Source of the DNA: Lachnospiraceae bacterium UBA3332
Lineage (GTDB): Bacteria > Bacillota > Clostridia > Lachnospirales > Lachnospiraceae
DNA length: 16,814 nt
Assembly (NCBI GenBank): GCA_002361095.1
Contig: DERU01000242.1
Coordinates: 1-16,814, forward strand
Direction of reading: 5' to 3'
Below, in pieces: positions 1-6,158 of this stretch. The notes under the pieces are model-generated. The model was given only the letters and a program-made list of their open reading frames with translations, made no database searches and had not been told where the DNA came from. The position numbers and the translations under genes are program-made. How positions within the stretch are numbered: the stretch's first letter is position 1; each line of letters begins with the position of its first letter.

Positions 1-59
1 ACTCATGAATCCTTCATAATTTGTATCAATTTCTGACCGATAATATTTAATTATCAATC

Positions 60-104
60 AAAAGCATCAGTCTAAAATCGTTGCACTTTTAGGCTGATGC
101 TTTT
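60..104. terminator. Hairpin terminator downstream of the recombinase gene
   Basis: Two 18-base arms (60-77 and 87-104) pair around a 9-base loop. Each arm begins or ends in four A or T residues, so a T-run follows the stem on either strand. One pair is a T-G wobble on the + strand and would be a mismatch on the - strand. It lies 5 bases beyond the stop of the leftward recombinase gene and probably ends that transcript; it may work in both directions. Confidence 0.8.
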
Positions 105-108
105 AAAG

Positions 109-1029
109 TTATATCTGGAAATTTTTCCGGGGGTGTTTTGTAGTAAGAATATCTCTCTGCTTAGACATAGTAACATGCGTATATATTTCTGTAACAGTGA
201 TCGAACTGTGTCCAAGTATTTCCTGGATGTATCGGATATCGACATCCGCTTCCAGAAGGCTTGTAGCGAAAGTATGCCGGAACATATGCGGGGTAATATG
301 TAAATCTATAGCAGCAAGAGAAGTGTATTTGTTTATCATCCTGCGGACAGACTGTTCTGATAACTTTCTTCCCTGCTGGTTTACATAAAAGTATTTACAG
401 TTTTGTATTTCTTTTTCAAAGTTACTTTTATATCTTTTCAGGAGACTGATGACGTCATCATTTCCGATCTGGACTTTCCTTTCTTTGGAACCTTTTCCAT
501 AGATCAGTACGGTCCTGTCATGTAAATTCACATTATCTGCTTTTAATGAACAGAGTTCTGAAATCCGCATTCCGGTGGCAAAGAGTAATTCTATTACTGC
601 AGCATCCCTTAAGGCATTTTTCCGCTGGTAAGCTGTCTTGGCGTTTGATGTCTGTTTATATATAGTAGATAAAAATACTTCAACACTATATAGCGGGATA
701 GTCTTGGGTAAGAGAACGGGTTCACGAAATTTTATCTGGATTTTGGTAAAAGGGTTTTGTATGACCAGGTCTTTATATTCAAAATAATGGAAGAGGGCCT
801 TCAATGATGCAATTTTTCTTTTCACCGTTTTGGGCTTATATTTTTGATGGAGATCCGCGATAAAATTTTCCAATACCTCCGGTGTAGTCTCTAAAATATT
901 GGCGGGCTGGATATATTCGCAGAACTGGGTTAAATCAATTCGGTATGCCCGTAGCGTTTTTTCATCCAGCCGTTTTTGTTCCTGGCAGTGCTTCAGGTAA
1001 TTCTTTACATATTTTTGTAAGTCGTCCAT
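109..1029 (-). CDS. Tyrosine recombinase/integrase (XerC/XerD-like), 306 aa
   Basis: Site-specific DNA recombinase of the tyrosine family, which breaks and rejoins DNA through a covalent 3'-phosphotyrosine. An N-terminal SAM-like core-binding domain (about residues 3-85) is followed by the catalytic domain (about 110-290). The whole active site is visible: R155 in ATGMRISEL, K179 in GKGSK, H248 and R251 in HMFRH, H274 in LGHSS and nucleophile Y283 in EIYTH. At 306 aa it has the length of XerC/D rather than of the roughly 400-aa Tn916-type integrases with an arm-binding domain. The start is fixed by a strong AGGAGG (1035-1040) six bases upstream of ATG. It faces away from the transfer genes, next to a small regulator. 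Its role could be ICE integration/excision or inversion of a DNA switch; the sequence does not decide. The family call is firm. Confidence 0.93.
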   Translation of the reverse strand: MDDLQKYVKNYLKHCQEQKRLDEKTLRAYRIDLTQFCEYIQPANILETTPEVLENFIADLHQKYKPKTVKRKIASLKALFHYFEYKDLVIQNPFTKIQIKFREPVLLPKTIPLYSVEVFLSTIYKQTSNAKTAYQRKNALRDAAVIELLFATGMRISELCSLKADNVNLHDRTVLIYGKGSKERKVQIGNDDVISLLKRYKSNFEKEIQNCKYFYVNQQGRKLSEQSVRRMINKYTSLAAIDLHITPHMFRHTFATSLLEADVDIRYIQEILGHSSITVTEIYTHVTMSKQRDILTTKHPRKNFQI

Positions 1030-1034
1030 GATAA

Positions 1035-1072
1035 CCTCCTCATTTGTATAAAATATTTGTGCTTCTATTATA
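1035..1072 (-). promoter_or_regulatory. Ribosome site and possible -10 box of the recombinase gene
   Basis: On the - strand a perfect AGGAGG (1035-1040) precedes the recombinase ATG. About 27 bases further upstream, 1067-1072 reads TATAAT on the - strand and could be a -10 box. No good -35 hexamer stands 16-18 bases before it (closest TTCCCG), so the promoter call is weak while the ribosome site is strong. Confidence 0.45.
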
Positions 1073-1356
1073 AAAGCTAATTCGGGTTATCGGGAATCTG
1101 CAGTCAGAAGAATCTATATATTTTATTGATTATGAAAAGATGTAATTTTAAATATTTGTGGGAAGAAAGCATGAATTGTTTTGAAAAACTGTCAGAATGG
1201 GGCTGCAGTTAAACATCCCTTTGACCATAGAGGGGTTATTGCAGGGAAAAGCAGAATTTTCTGGGCATAGTGGACAATCCATAGGGCGGGAGAAAATGAG
1301 AATAGGAGAATTGCGCAGGAAACCGGGGAACGTACCAGCTGGGGAAGGGCAGGGTA
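1041..1356. other. Intergenic stretch between recombinase and regulator genes
   Basis: About 316 bases separate the recombinase start from the end of the regulator gene; both are leftward. I see no convincing gene here: the 78-codon rightward frame starting at 1197 has no ribosome site and runs into the regulator on the other strand. Apart from the possible -10 box of the recombinase gene I find no clear hairpin or repeat. Confidence 0.5.
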
Positions 1357-1569
1357 TTATTCTTTCTTATCAGGCTGGTATTCCAGAATATCCCCCGGCT
1401 GGCACTCTAATACGCCGCATATCTTATCTATGACTTCCAGAGAAAGATATTCATGCTTGGAGATTTTGGCAATCGTAGCCGAGGATGCCCCTATCTTTTT
1501 CTTTAATTCCTCTTTCCCTATCCCACGGCGGTTTAGCAGATCGAGCAGTTTATAATATTTTATCGCCAT
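1357..1569 (-). CDS. Small Cro/CI-family helix-turn-helix regulator, 70 aa
   Basis: A minimal XRE-type DNA-binding protein made of little more than one helix-turn-helix domain. Residues 18-40 read as helix-turn-helix (EELKKKIGASSATIAKISKH), followed by the helix containing EVIDKICGVLECQPGDILEY, the usual end of this short family in Firmicutes mobile elements. An AGTGGGG ribosome site precedes the ATG on the - strand. It is divergent from the 99-aa gene, with a promoter and AT-rich palindromes between them (1655-1720), so control of that promoter and of itself is plausible. The family is clear; the target is inferred. Confidence 0.88.
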   Translation of the reverse strand: MAIKYYKLLDLLNRRGIGKEELKKKIGASSATIAKISKHEYLSLEVIDKICGVLECQPGDILEYQPDKKE

Positions 1570-1654
1570 TATTTTTGTACCCCACTTTTCATTTCACAAC
1601 TCCATTCCAGTGTAACATTCACCATCCTCTAAATCAATAAATAAATTTAAAATC

Positions 1655-1666
1655 ATAAATATTTAT
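1655..1666. promoter_or_regulatory. 12-base palindrome upstream of a promoter, possible operator
   Basis: ATAAATATTTAT is a perfect 12-base palindrome ending one base before the -35 hexamer of the rightward promoter. It lies between the helix-turn-helix gene and its divergent neighbour, where an operator would be expected. The surrounding DNA is very AT-rich, which makes chance palindromes more likely. Confidence 0.35.
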
Positions 1667-1667
1667 T

Positions 1668-1696
1668 TTGATTTTTGAATAACTCTGTGTTATAAT
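1668..1696 (+). promoter_or_regulatory. Sigma-A-type promoter with extended -10
   Basis: TTGATT (1668-1673) and TATAAT (1691-1696) are separated by exactly 17 bases, and a TG one base before the -10 box makes an extended -10. This is the best promoter I can see in the window. It points right, toward the 99-aa gene that starts about 110 bases later. Confidence 0.75.
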
Positions 1697-1730
1697 ATTT
1701 ATATAAGCAAATATATATTTATTTATATAA
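1697..1730. repeat. Direct repeat plus palindrome just downstream of the promoter
   Basis: ATTTATATAA occurs at 1697-1706 and again at 1721-1730, spaced 24 bases, with the perfect palindrome AAATATATATTT (1709-1720) between them. These sites cover the expected transcription start of the 1668-1696 promoter and could bind a repressor. AT richness lowers the weight of the match. Confidence 0.35.
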
Positions 1731-1812
1731 ATGAAATCTAAACAGTCACAGATAGGTACTCCTATCATCTGCCGCAAGAATATCTGCACAACCCACAAAG
1801 AGAGGAAACCAT

Positions 1813-2112
1813 ATGTTTACTACTACGGAACTAAAGAGCATCGACCAGACCTATTTTCATATCATCAACGCAGGATGTTATGCAGTCACCCTGCAGTCAA
1901 AAAATACAAAACATTACTGGCATATCGTTCACCAACAGTACCCGACATTTGTCTCATGCAGAATACAACACAAACATAAAGAGGCATACCCATTCCACGA
2001 CCAGGGAAGCGCCCTGGATCTAAAACAGGCGATAGAGGAGATTAAGAGCCATGACCAGTACCATCTCCATGAAAGGCCCAAAAAGAAGAAACATGCCAAA
2101 ATAAGGGCATAG
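1813..2112 (+). CDS. Hypothetical protein, 99 aa, basic and His-rich
   Basis: I do not recognise a characterised family. The ATG has an AGAGAGGA ribosome site about seven bases upstream and the gene lies behind a good promoter, which favours this frame over the overlapping one that starts at 1731. The protein is soluble, with no membrane segment or signal peptide, rich in His and aromatic residues (for example TKHYWHIVHQQYP around residues 32-44), and ends in a Lys-rich tail (KKKKHAKIRA). The basic tail would suit nucleic-acid binding, but that is a guess. It is transcribed divergently from the helix-turn-helix gene and precedes the long structured non-coding region, so it may be an accessory or regulatory protein of the element. 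Confidence 0.65.
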   Translation: MFTTTELKSIDQTYFHIINAGCYAVTLQSKNTKHYWHIVHQQYPTFVSCRIQHKHKEAYPFHDQGSALDLKQAIEEIKSHDQYHLHERPKKKKHAKIRA

Positions 2113-2194
2113 AAAAGGAATTTGGAAAAGAAATTGCCTCTTTGCCAGTAGACAAATCAGGAAAACCATAGTTTCGTATCTAATGGAAATCTGC

Positions 2195-2218
2195 ATTTCT
2201 AAAAAATAATTTCTAAAA
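2195..2218. repeat. Direct repeat of a 10-mer with 14-base period
   Basis: ATTTCTAAAA occurs at 2195-2204 and 2209-2218. It lies in AT-rich DNA about 80 bases after the 99-aa gene. It could be a protein-binding iteron or chance. Confidence 0.3.
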
Positions 2219-2238
2219 GTTTTATAAACTGTTTAATT

Positions 2239-2275
2239 TTTACCCCTTCCCGCCTGCTATTAGTAAAGGGGTAAA
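2239..2275 (+). terminator. Hairpin after the 99-aa gene, possible weak terminator
   Basis: TTTACCCCTT (2239-2248) and AAGGGGTAAA (2266-2275) pair perfectly over 10 bases with a 17-base loop. A T-rich stretch follows at about 2280-2290, but not directly after the stem, so termination would be inefficient. It may end the transcript of the 99-aa gene. Confidence 0.45.
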
Positions 2276-2464
2276 TACATTTCTATTTTTTCACAAGAAT
2301 TTCCCCTTTGGCGTACATTGAAAACTTTATAGCCTGCCCAAACTGATACCCTGCAGATGAGTGTGCATTTTCGCGTACCCTGCCGGAGAAAACGCCGCGG
2401 AAAAAGAAACCGGGACTGGAACGGGTTTGGGAGGGAAACAGGCAAGCGCTCAATAAGAACATAT

Positions 2465-2584
2465 GGTGTTAGTCAACCGCTGTGTTGGCTGTAACAGTTT
2501 GGCGGTTTGGCTATACATTGGATACCGGAAGATACCAGATTTATTCCGCTATACGCTGTGGCAATACACAGTTTGACTAATACC
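2465..2584 (+). ncRNA. Closed stem domain of a candidate structured RNA
   Basis: GGTGTTAGTCAA (2465-2476) pairs with TTGACTAATACC (2573-2584) over 12 bases. The single non-Watson-Crick position (2468 with 2581) is a G-U wobble on the + strand and would be A-C on the other. Inside are the arms AACCGC (2475-2480) with GCGGTT (2502-2507), which overlap the closing stem by two bases, and CTGTG (2556-2560) with CACAG (2567-2571). This suggests an RNA domain of a rightward transcript. No known RNA class was recognised. Confidence 0.45.
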
Positions 2585-2640
2585 GGACATATATAGTAGA
2601 AGAGAAACAAGAAATTGAATCATAACGACAAAGAAAAGTG

Positions 2641-2694
2641 TGGCAGGAAAACGGGTAACGGCTTCACAGAGGATTGTTCCTAGATTCTGTGCCA
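2641..2694 (+). ncRNA. Hairpin with loop motif GGATTGTTCCT, copy 1
   Basis: CACAGA (2665-2670) pairs with TCTGTG (2686-2691). The loop starts with GGATTGTTCCT (2671-2681). TGGCA (2641-2645) and TGCCA (2690-2694) offer a competing or extending pairing. The same 11-base motif occupies the loop of the long stem at 2740-2861. Confidence 0.4.
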
Positions 2695-2711
2695 GAGGGA
2701 AAAAGCAGCCA

Positions 2712-2735
2712 CCAAAAGCCACCTGTGGCTTTTGG
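2712..2735 (+). ncRNA. Perfect 11-bp hairpin
   Basis: CCAAAAGCCAC (2712-2722) and GTGGCTTTTGG (2725-2735) are perfect inverted repeats separated by only two bases, so the loop would open to at least four. No T-run follows, so it is not a typical terminator. It ends four bases before the long stem at 2740. Confidence 0.5.
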
Positions 2736-2739
2736 CCTG

Positions 2740-2861
2740 CCCTTGACGGCGTGCGGGGGAAATGCTACAATGCCGTTTCCCGACGGATAAGAACGGATTG
2801 TTCCTGAGTTCCTTAGCCGTCGGTAAGACTGAAATGCATTTCCACCGTGCGCCGTCAAGGG
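2740..2861 (+). ncRNA. 122-nt nested stem-loop with loop motif copy 2
   Basis: Two 26-base arms (2740-2765 and 2836-2861) pair at 23 positions by Watson-Crick rules; of the three others, two are G-U or U-G wobbles on the + strand and one is G-A. A second stem is nested inside: 2780-2794 with 2808-2823, including CCGACGG with CCGTCGG, with one mismatch and one bulge. The 13-base loop (2795-2807) starts with GGATTGTTCCT, identical to the loop at 2671-2681. The wobbles and nesting favour a + strand RNA over a DNA-level repeat, though a DNA inversion site or origin structure cannot be excluded. Confidence 0.5.
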
Positions 2862-2892
2862 TGGCGGGGCCGGAGAAAGTGTAGAGGGAAAG

Positions 2893-2966
2893 AAATACCA
2901 TAAAAGACAGCGACAGGGAAGCATTTTATTTGATGCTGTCTGTGGCAGACTAAAATGGTATTTTTT
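2893..2966 (+). terminator. Nested hairpin with T-run, terminator-like no. 1
   Basis: AAATACCAT (2893-2901) pairs with ATGGTATTT (2955-2963), and inside AGACAGC (2905-2911) pairs with GCTGTCT (2935-2941). T residues run from 2961 to 2966. It follows the long stem closely and could end a structured non-coding transcript or act as an attenuator. Confidence 0.55.
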
Positions 2967-3006
2967 AATTTGATGAAAGAAGTCGTCAGATTAAATGATG
3001 TCTAAC

Positions 3007-3051
3007 AAAAAGCGTCCATGGATTGTCAGCTAGTTCGTGGATGCTTTTTTT
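3007..3051 (+). terminator. Hairpin with T-run, terminator-like no. 2
   Basis: Arms 3007-3020 and 3036-3049 pair over 14 bases. The two non-Watson-Crick positions are G-U wobbles on the + strand and would be mismatches on the other. Seven T residues (3045-3051) close it. The form is that of an intrinsic terminator for a rightward transcript. Confidence 0.75.
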
Positions 3052-3097
3052 GATGTGTAGGGAAAGAAAAATTTTCGCTAAATTAAAAGAGACAGGG

Positions 3098-3134
3098 AAA
3101 ATGCGGTTTTTGTGTATCGGCACAGGCATTTTTT
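3098..3134 (+). terminator. Hairpin with T-run, terminator-like no. 3
   Basis: AAAATGC (3098-3104) pairs with GCATTTT (3126-3132), and TGTG (3111-3114) with CACA (3121-3124) caps it. Six T residues (3129-3134) follow. It lies 30 bases upstream of the first gene of the transfer cluster, with no promoter visible in between, so read-through seems to matter for expression. Confidence 0.55.
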
Positions 3135-3164
3135 AATGAAAAAGAAAGAAATGAGGAAACCAGA

Positions 3165-3407
3165 GTGCAGGGAGGGAAAGGTGACAAACAAAAATATGCG
3201 CCAGATAAGCCGGACTGTGCTTACTGCTATTTCAGTACAAAGAGGGGAACCTGCAAGCGGAGAGAGTGTTATTACCTTCTCCCAGAAGAGCCGGAGAAGG
3301 AGCCGGATGCGGAGGAAACCTGTGCAGACTGCCCCTATGGGAAGCATTATCCCTGTATCGGCTACTGCATCTTAAAGATCCTCCGGGAGGGGAAGCAGAA
3401 AACATAG
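3165..3407 (+). CDS. Cys-rich small protein of ICE transfer cluster, 80 aa
   Basis: Eight cysteines are arranged as C18-x2-C21, C30, C35, C53-x2-C56, C64 and C68, enough for two zinc sites or an iron-sulfur site. The motifs CAYCYF, CYYLLPEE and CPYGKHYPCIGYC resemble small proteins that I recall upstream of PcfB in Tn1549-like elements; no function is known to me. The start is GTG at 3165, with a GAGGA site seven bases upstream; there is no in-frame ATG near it. The stop is 21 bases before the PcfB start, so the two are probably co-transcribed. Zinc binding and a regulatory or assembly role are inferred. Confidence 0.75.
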   Translation: MQGGKGDKQKYAPDKPDCAYCYFSTKRGTCKRRECYYLLPEEPEKEPDAEETCADCPYGKHYPCIGYCILKILREGKQKT

Positions 3408-3428
3408 CGCGGGAAAGGAGGAAATTTT

Positions 3429-3956
3429 GTGCAGGATGAAGTGAGCGAGAAACTGATCGCCATGAGTATTAACGGCGGGAAGATTTCGGCACGGATATTA
3501 AAGGAGACACTGGAAAAAGCCTTGGACAACATGGAGCAAAGTGCACAGCAGAAACAACAAAAACAGCAGGCTGCTTCCGTCAAACACAAAGAGAAGAAGC
3601 AGACGGTAAACCGTGGGAAACAGAGTTTAAAGAAACTTACCGAAAACGGCGCACAGTTATCAAATATTGAGATCACTGACGGGAATATCAAATCCTTTGC
3701 CAAATGCGCCCGTAAATACCACATTGATTACAGCCTGAAAAAGGACAAATCCGTTTCACCGCCCCGGTATTTTGTATTCTTCCGGGCAAAGGACGTGGAC
3801 ACCCTTACCGCCGCCTTTAAGGAATATACCGGCAGGACGCTTAAAAAGGAGAAAAAGCCCTCCGTGCGGCAAAAGCTCCAGCTTGCAAAGGAGCGCGTGG
3901 CAGGACATCGGGAAAGGGAGAAAACGAGACATAAGGACAGGGGGCAGGAAATTTGA
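3429..3956 (+). CDS. pcfB: PcfB family protein (DUF3801), 175 aa
   Basis: Accessory protein of conjugative transfer, named after PcfB of enterococcal plasmid pCF10 and usually encoded directly before the VirD4-like coupling protein. The N-terminus (EVSEKLIAMSINGGKISARILKETL split over residues 4-28) is typical. A Gln/Lys-rich linker follows (about 36-70), then a second conserved part (about 72-135, with NIEITDGNIKSFAKCARKY and SPPRYFVFFRAKDVDTLTAAF), and a basic tail. The start is GTG 3429, preceded by AAAGGAGG at a normal distance. Its stop overlaps the TTG start of the coupling protein, indicating translational coupling. Basic overall and without membrane segments, it is likely a cytoplasmic partner of the coupling protein or relaxosome. 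Confidence 0.85.
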   Translation: MQDEVSEKLIAMSINGGKISARILKETLEKALDNMEQSAQQKQQKQQAASVKHKEKKQTVNRGKQSLKKLTENGAQLSNIEITDGNIKSFAKCARKYHIDYSLKKDKSVSPPRYFVFFRAKDVDTLTAAFKEYTGRTLKKEKKPSVRQKLQLAKERVAGHREREKTRHKDRGQEI

Positions 3957-5959
3957 GAAAAAAGAAAGCAGATGGAAATGCCCACAAGCAAACAGGAAAA
4001 AAGAAAAATAAGCAGAGCGGATTCCCGCAGGCCATTGGTAAGCTGCTGCATAATATAGCAGACAGATTCACGGCGGTAGATAAAAAGCGGCTGCTTATGG
4101 TGAACGTACCTTATATTATTGCATGGTATCTGGCAGATAAGCTGGCCTGGCTGTACCGCCACTGTGTTGGTGAGTCTTTTGCGGAGAAAATGGGGGTCTT
4201 GTTCTTACATTTCCAGTTGGCCTTTAAAGACCCCATCCCCAGCTTCCACATCTATGACCTGGCAGCCGGGATGATTGGGGCGGCGGTGGTGAAAGCGGTG
4301 GTATATATGAGAGGGAAAAATGCAAAGAAATACAGACAGGGCGTGGAGTACGGCTCTGCCAGATGGGGCAATGAGAAAGATATTGCGCCGTTCATTGATC
4401 CGGTGTTTGACAACAATATCCTCTTCACCCAGACAGAACGCCTTACCATGGACGGCAGGCCGAAAAAACCAAAATACGCAAGGAATAAAAACGTGGTGGT
4501 GATCGGCGGCTCCGGCAGCGGAAAGACACGCTTCTATGTGAAACCACAGCTTATGCAGATGCCGCAGAATGTCAGCTTTGTCGTCACGGATCCGAAAGGA
4601 ACTATCTTAGTCGAGTGCGGGAAAATGCTAAGGCGCGGCACACCAAAGATGAAACGGGGGAAGCCCGTGCTGGATAAAAACGGGGAAACCGTCTATGAAC
4701 CATACAAAATAAAGGTGCTAAATACAATCAATTTCAAAAAAAGTATGCACTATAACCCTTTCCACTATATCCGCTCCGAAAAGGATATCCTAAAGCTGGT
4801 GAATACCATTATCGCCAACACCAAAGGGGAGGGGGAGAAATCTTCCGAGGATTTCTGGACAAAATCGGAACGGCTTTTATACTGTGCCCTGATCGGCTAC
4901 ATCTACTATGAAGCGCCGGAGGAAGAGCAGAATTTTTCCACATTATTAGAGTTTATCAATGCTTCGGAGACAAGGGAGGATGATGAAGAGTTCCGGAACG
5001 CGGTGGACGAATTGTTTGGGGAGCTGGAAGCGGAGAACCCGGAGCACTTTGCTGTGCGCCAATATAAAAAATTCAAGCTTGCGGCGGGCAAAACCTCAAA
5101 ATCGATCTTAATTTCCTGCGGTGCCAGGCTTGCGCCATTCGATATCGCGGAGCTGCGGGAGCTGACTAGCTATGACGAAATGGAGTTAGATATGCTGGGA
5201 GACCAGAGGACCGCATTGTTTGTCATTATCTCCGATACGGACGACACGTTTAATTTCATCGTGGCGGTGATGTACAGCCAGCTCTTTAACCTGTTGTGTG
5301 ACCGGGCCGATGATGTGCATGGCGGCAGGCTTCCCTATCATGTACGGCTCTTACTCGATGAATTTGCGAATATTGGCCAGATCCCCAAGTTTGACAAGCT
5401 GATCGCCACCATCAGGAGCAGAGAGATATCGGCTTCCATCATCTTACAGTCGCAGAGCCAGCTAAAGACAATCTATAAGGACGCAGCGGAAACCATTCTG
5501 GGGAATTGTGACAGCATGTTGTTCCTCGGCGGGAAGGAGAGCACAACTTTAAAGGAGATTTCAGAGACGCTTGGACGGGAGACCATCGATCTGTACAACA
5601 CTTCCGATACCCGCGGGCAGAGCCGTTCTTACGGCCTAAATTTTCAAAAGATCGGGAAAGAGCTTATGAGTCGAGACGAACTTGCAGTCATGGACGGCGA
5701 TAAGTGCATCTTACAGCTTCGCGGCGTGCGGCCTTTTTTGAGCAATAAGTTTGATATCACCAGTCATAAGCGGTACAAAGAACTGTCTGACTATGACAAG
5801 AAGAATGCTTTTGATGTGGAAGGCTATCTGGAACACAGACTGGTGCTTCGTCCGGACGAGGAATTTGAGCTGATCGAGGTAGAGGGAGAGGAAGAAAATA
5901 CCGAAACGGGAACCGGAAATTCAGAAAAAGGAGAAAAGTCAGAAAAAACAGAAAATTAA
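3953..5959 (+). CDS. virD4: VirD4-like conjugal transfer coupling ATPase, 668 aa
   Basis: Type IV coupling protein (TraG/TraD family; CD1115-like in the C. difficile CTn4 naming). It brings the relaxase-DNA complex to the secretion channel and uses ATP. After a basic N-terminus come two hydrophobic membrane stretches (about residues 48-67 and 98-118). Walker A is GGSGSGKT at 185-192, Walker B is RLLLDEFANIGQ with D469/E470, and SREISASIILQSQSQL follows as the usual downstream motif. The C-terminal 30 residues are Glu-rich. The start must be TTG at 3953, since no ATG lies in frame until residue 49; a GGCAGGAA site precedes it and it overlaps the PcfB stop by four bases. The length fits the family. 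Confidence 0.95.
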   Translation: MRKKKADGNAHKQTGKKKNKQSGFPQAIGKLLHNIADRFTAVDKKRLLMVNVPYIIAWYLADKLAWLYRHCVGESFAEKMGVLFLHFQLAFKDPIPSFHIYDLAAGMIGAAVVKAVVYMRGKNAKKYRQGVEYGSARWGNEKDIAPFIDPVFDNNILFTQTERLTMDGRPKKPKYARNKNVVVIGGSGSGKTRFYVKPQLMQMPQNVSFVVTDPKGTILVECGKMLRRGTPKMKRGKPVLDKNGETVYEPYKIKVLNTINFKKSMHYNPFHYIRSEKDILKLVNTIIANTKGEGEKSSEDFWTKSERLLYCALIGYIYYEAPEEEQNFSTLLEFINASETREDDEEFRNAVDELFGELEAENPEHFAVRQYKKFKLAAGKTSKSILISCGARLAPFDIAELRELTSYDEMELDMLGDQRTALFVIISDTDDTFNFIVAVMYSQLFNLLCDRADDVHGGRLPYHVRLLLDEFANIGQIPKFDKLIATIRSREISASIILQSQSQLKTIYKDAAETILGNCDSMLFLGGKESTTLKEISETLGRETIDLYNTSDTRGQSRSYGLNFQKIGKELMSRDELAVMDGDKCILQLRGVRPFLSNKFDITSHKRYKELSDYDKKNAFDVEGYLEHRLVLRPDEEFELIEVEGEEENTETGTGNSEKGEKSEKTEN

Positions 5960-5997
5960 ACGAATACAGAAAATATAGAAAGATAGACGGCGCAGAC

Positions 5998-6024
5998 AGG
6001 GCATGGAAGAGGATGCCCTTTTTT
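5998..6024 (+). terminator. Intrinsic terminator after the VirD4-like gene
   Basis: AGGGCAT (5998-6004) and ATGCCCT (6013-6019) form a perfect stem with an 8-base loop, and T residues run from 6019 to 6024. It lies 39 bases after the VirD4 stop and separates the first transfer genes from the cargo. Confidence 0.85.
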
Positions 6025-6050
6025 GCTGCCCAAAAACAGCAATTTAAGAA

Positions 6051-6116
6051 GTGTGAGAAGTACTTCTAGAGCTCAGCAGCAGAGGCTGCTTCGCTAAGAA
6101 GTACTAAGTCTCACAC
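6051..6116. repeat. Long nested inverted repeat between VirD4 and PP-loop genes
   Basis: GTGTGAGA (6051-6058) pairs with TCTCACAC (6109-6116). Continuing inward, AGTACTTCT (6059-6067) pairs with AGAAGTACT (6097-6105), and AGCAGC (6075-6080) with GCTGCT (6085-6090) around a 4-base AGAG loop. Only a 3-base bulge interrupts the outer stem. There is no T-run, so it is unlikely to be a simple terminator. It could be an RNA processing or stabilising element, a small mobile repeat, or a transfer-origin structure. Confidence 0.6.
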
Positions 6117-6117
6117 G

Positions 6118-6145
6118 GGAGAATGCCTGAAATACGGCATTCTCC
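6118..6145. repeat. 10-bp perfect hairpin, second of the cluster
   Basis: GGAGAATGCC (6118-6127) pairs with GGCATTCTCC (6136-6145) around an 8-base loop, starting two bases after the preceding inverted repeat. No T-run follows. Confidence 0.6.
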
Positions 6146-6158
6146 GAACGGATTTGAG

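Larger units (their letters stand above)
2113..3164. other. About 1 kb gene-free region rich in inverted repeats
   Basis: No frame on either strand has a ribosome site and protein-like composition. The two - strand frames inside 2664-2924 merely overlap the inverted repeats. The region instead holds a short direct repeat (2195-2218), a hairpin after the 99-aa gene (2239-2275), a closed domain (2465-2584), three hairpins (2641-2861) and three terminator-like hairpins (2893-3134). Between 2280 and 2460 I see nothing definite and no convincing promoter. Confidence 0.7.

Noticed and set aside
1..59. Possible left attachment site of the ICE beyond the recombinase gene
   Set aside because: No direct repeat partner is available inside the window, so an attachment site cannot be supported.
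1731..1979. 82-codon + frame overlapping the 99-aa gene
   Set aside because: No ribosome site at its ATG, whereas the overlapping frame starting at 1813 has one at the right distance.
2664..2924. Two overlapping - strand frames (86 and 73 codons)
   Set aside because: They lie inside the nested inverted repeats, have no ribosome site and encode low-complexity, Ser/Pro/Gly-rich sequence; the base pairing explains the open frames.
3362..3724. 120-codon - strand frame opposite PcfB
   Set aside because: Hydrophobic shadow of the Lys/Gln-rich PcfB coding strand, no ribosome site, and it would conflict with a well-supported gene.
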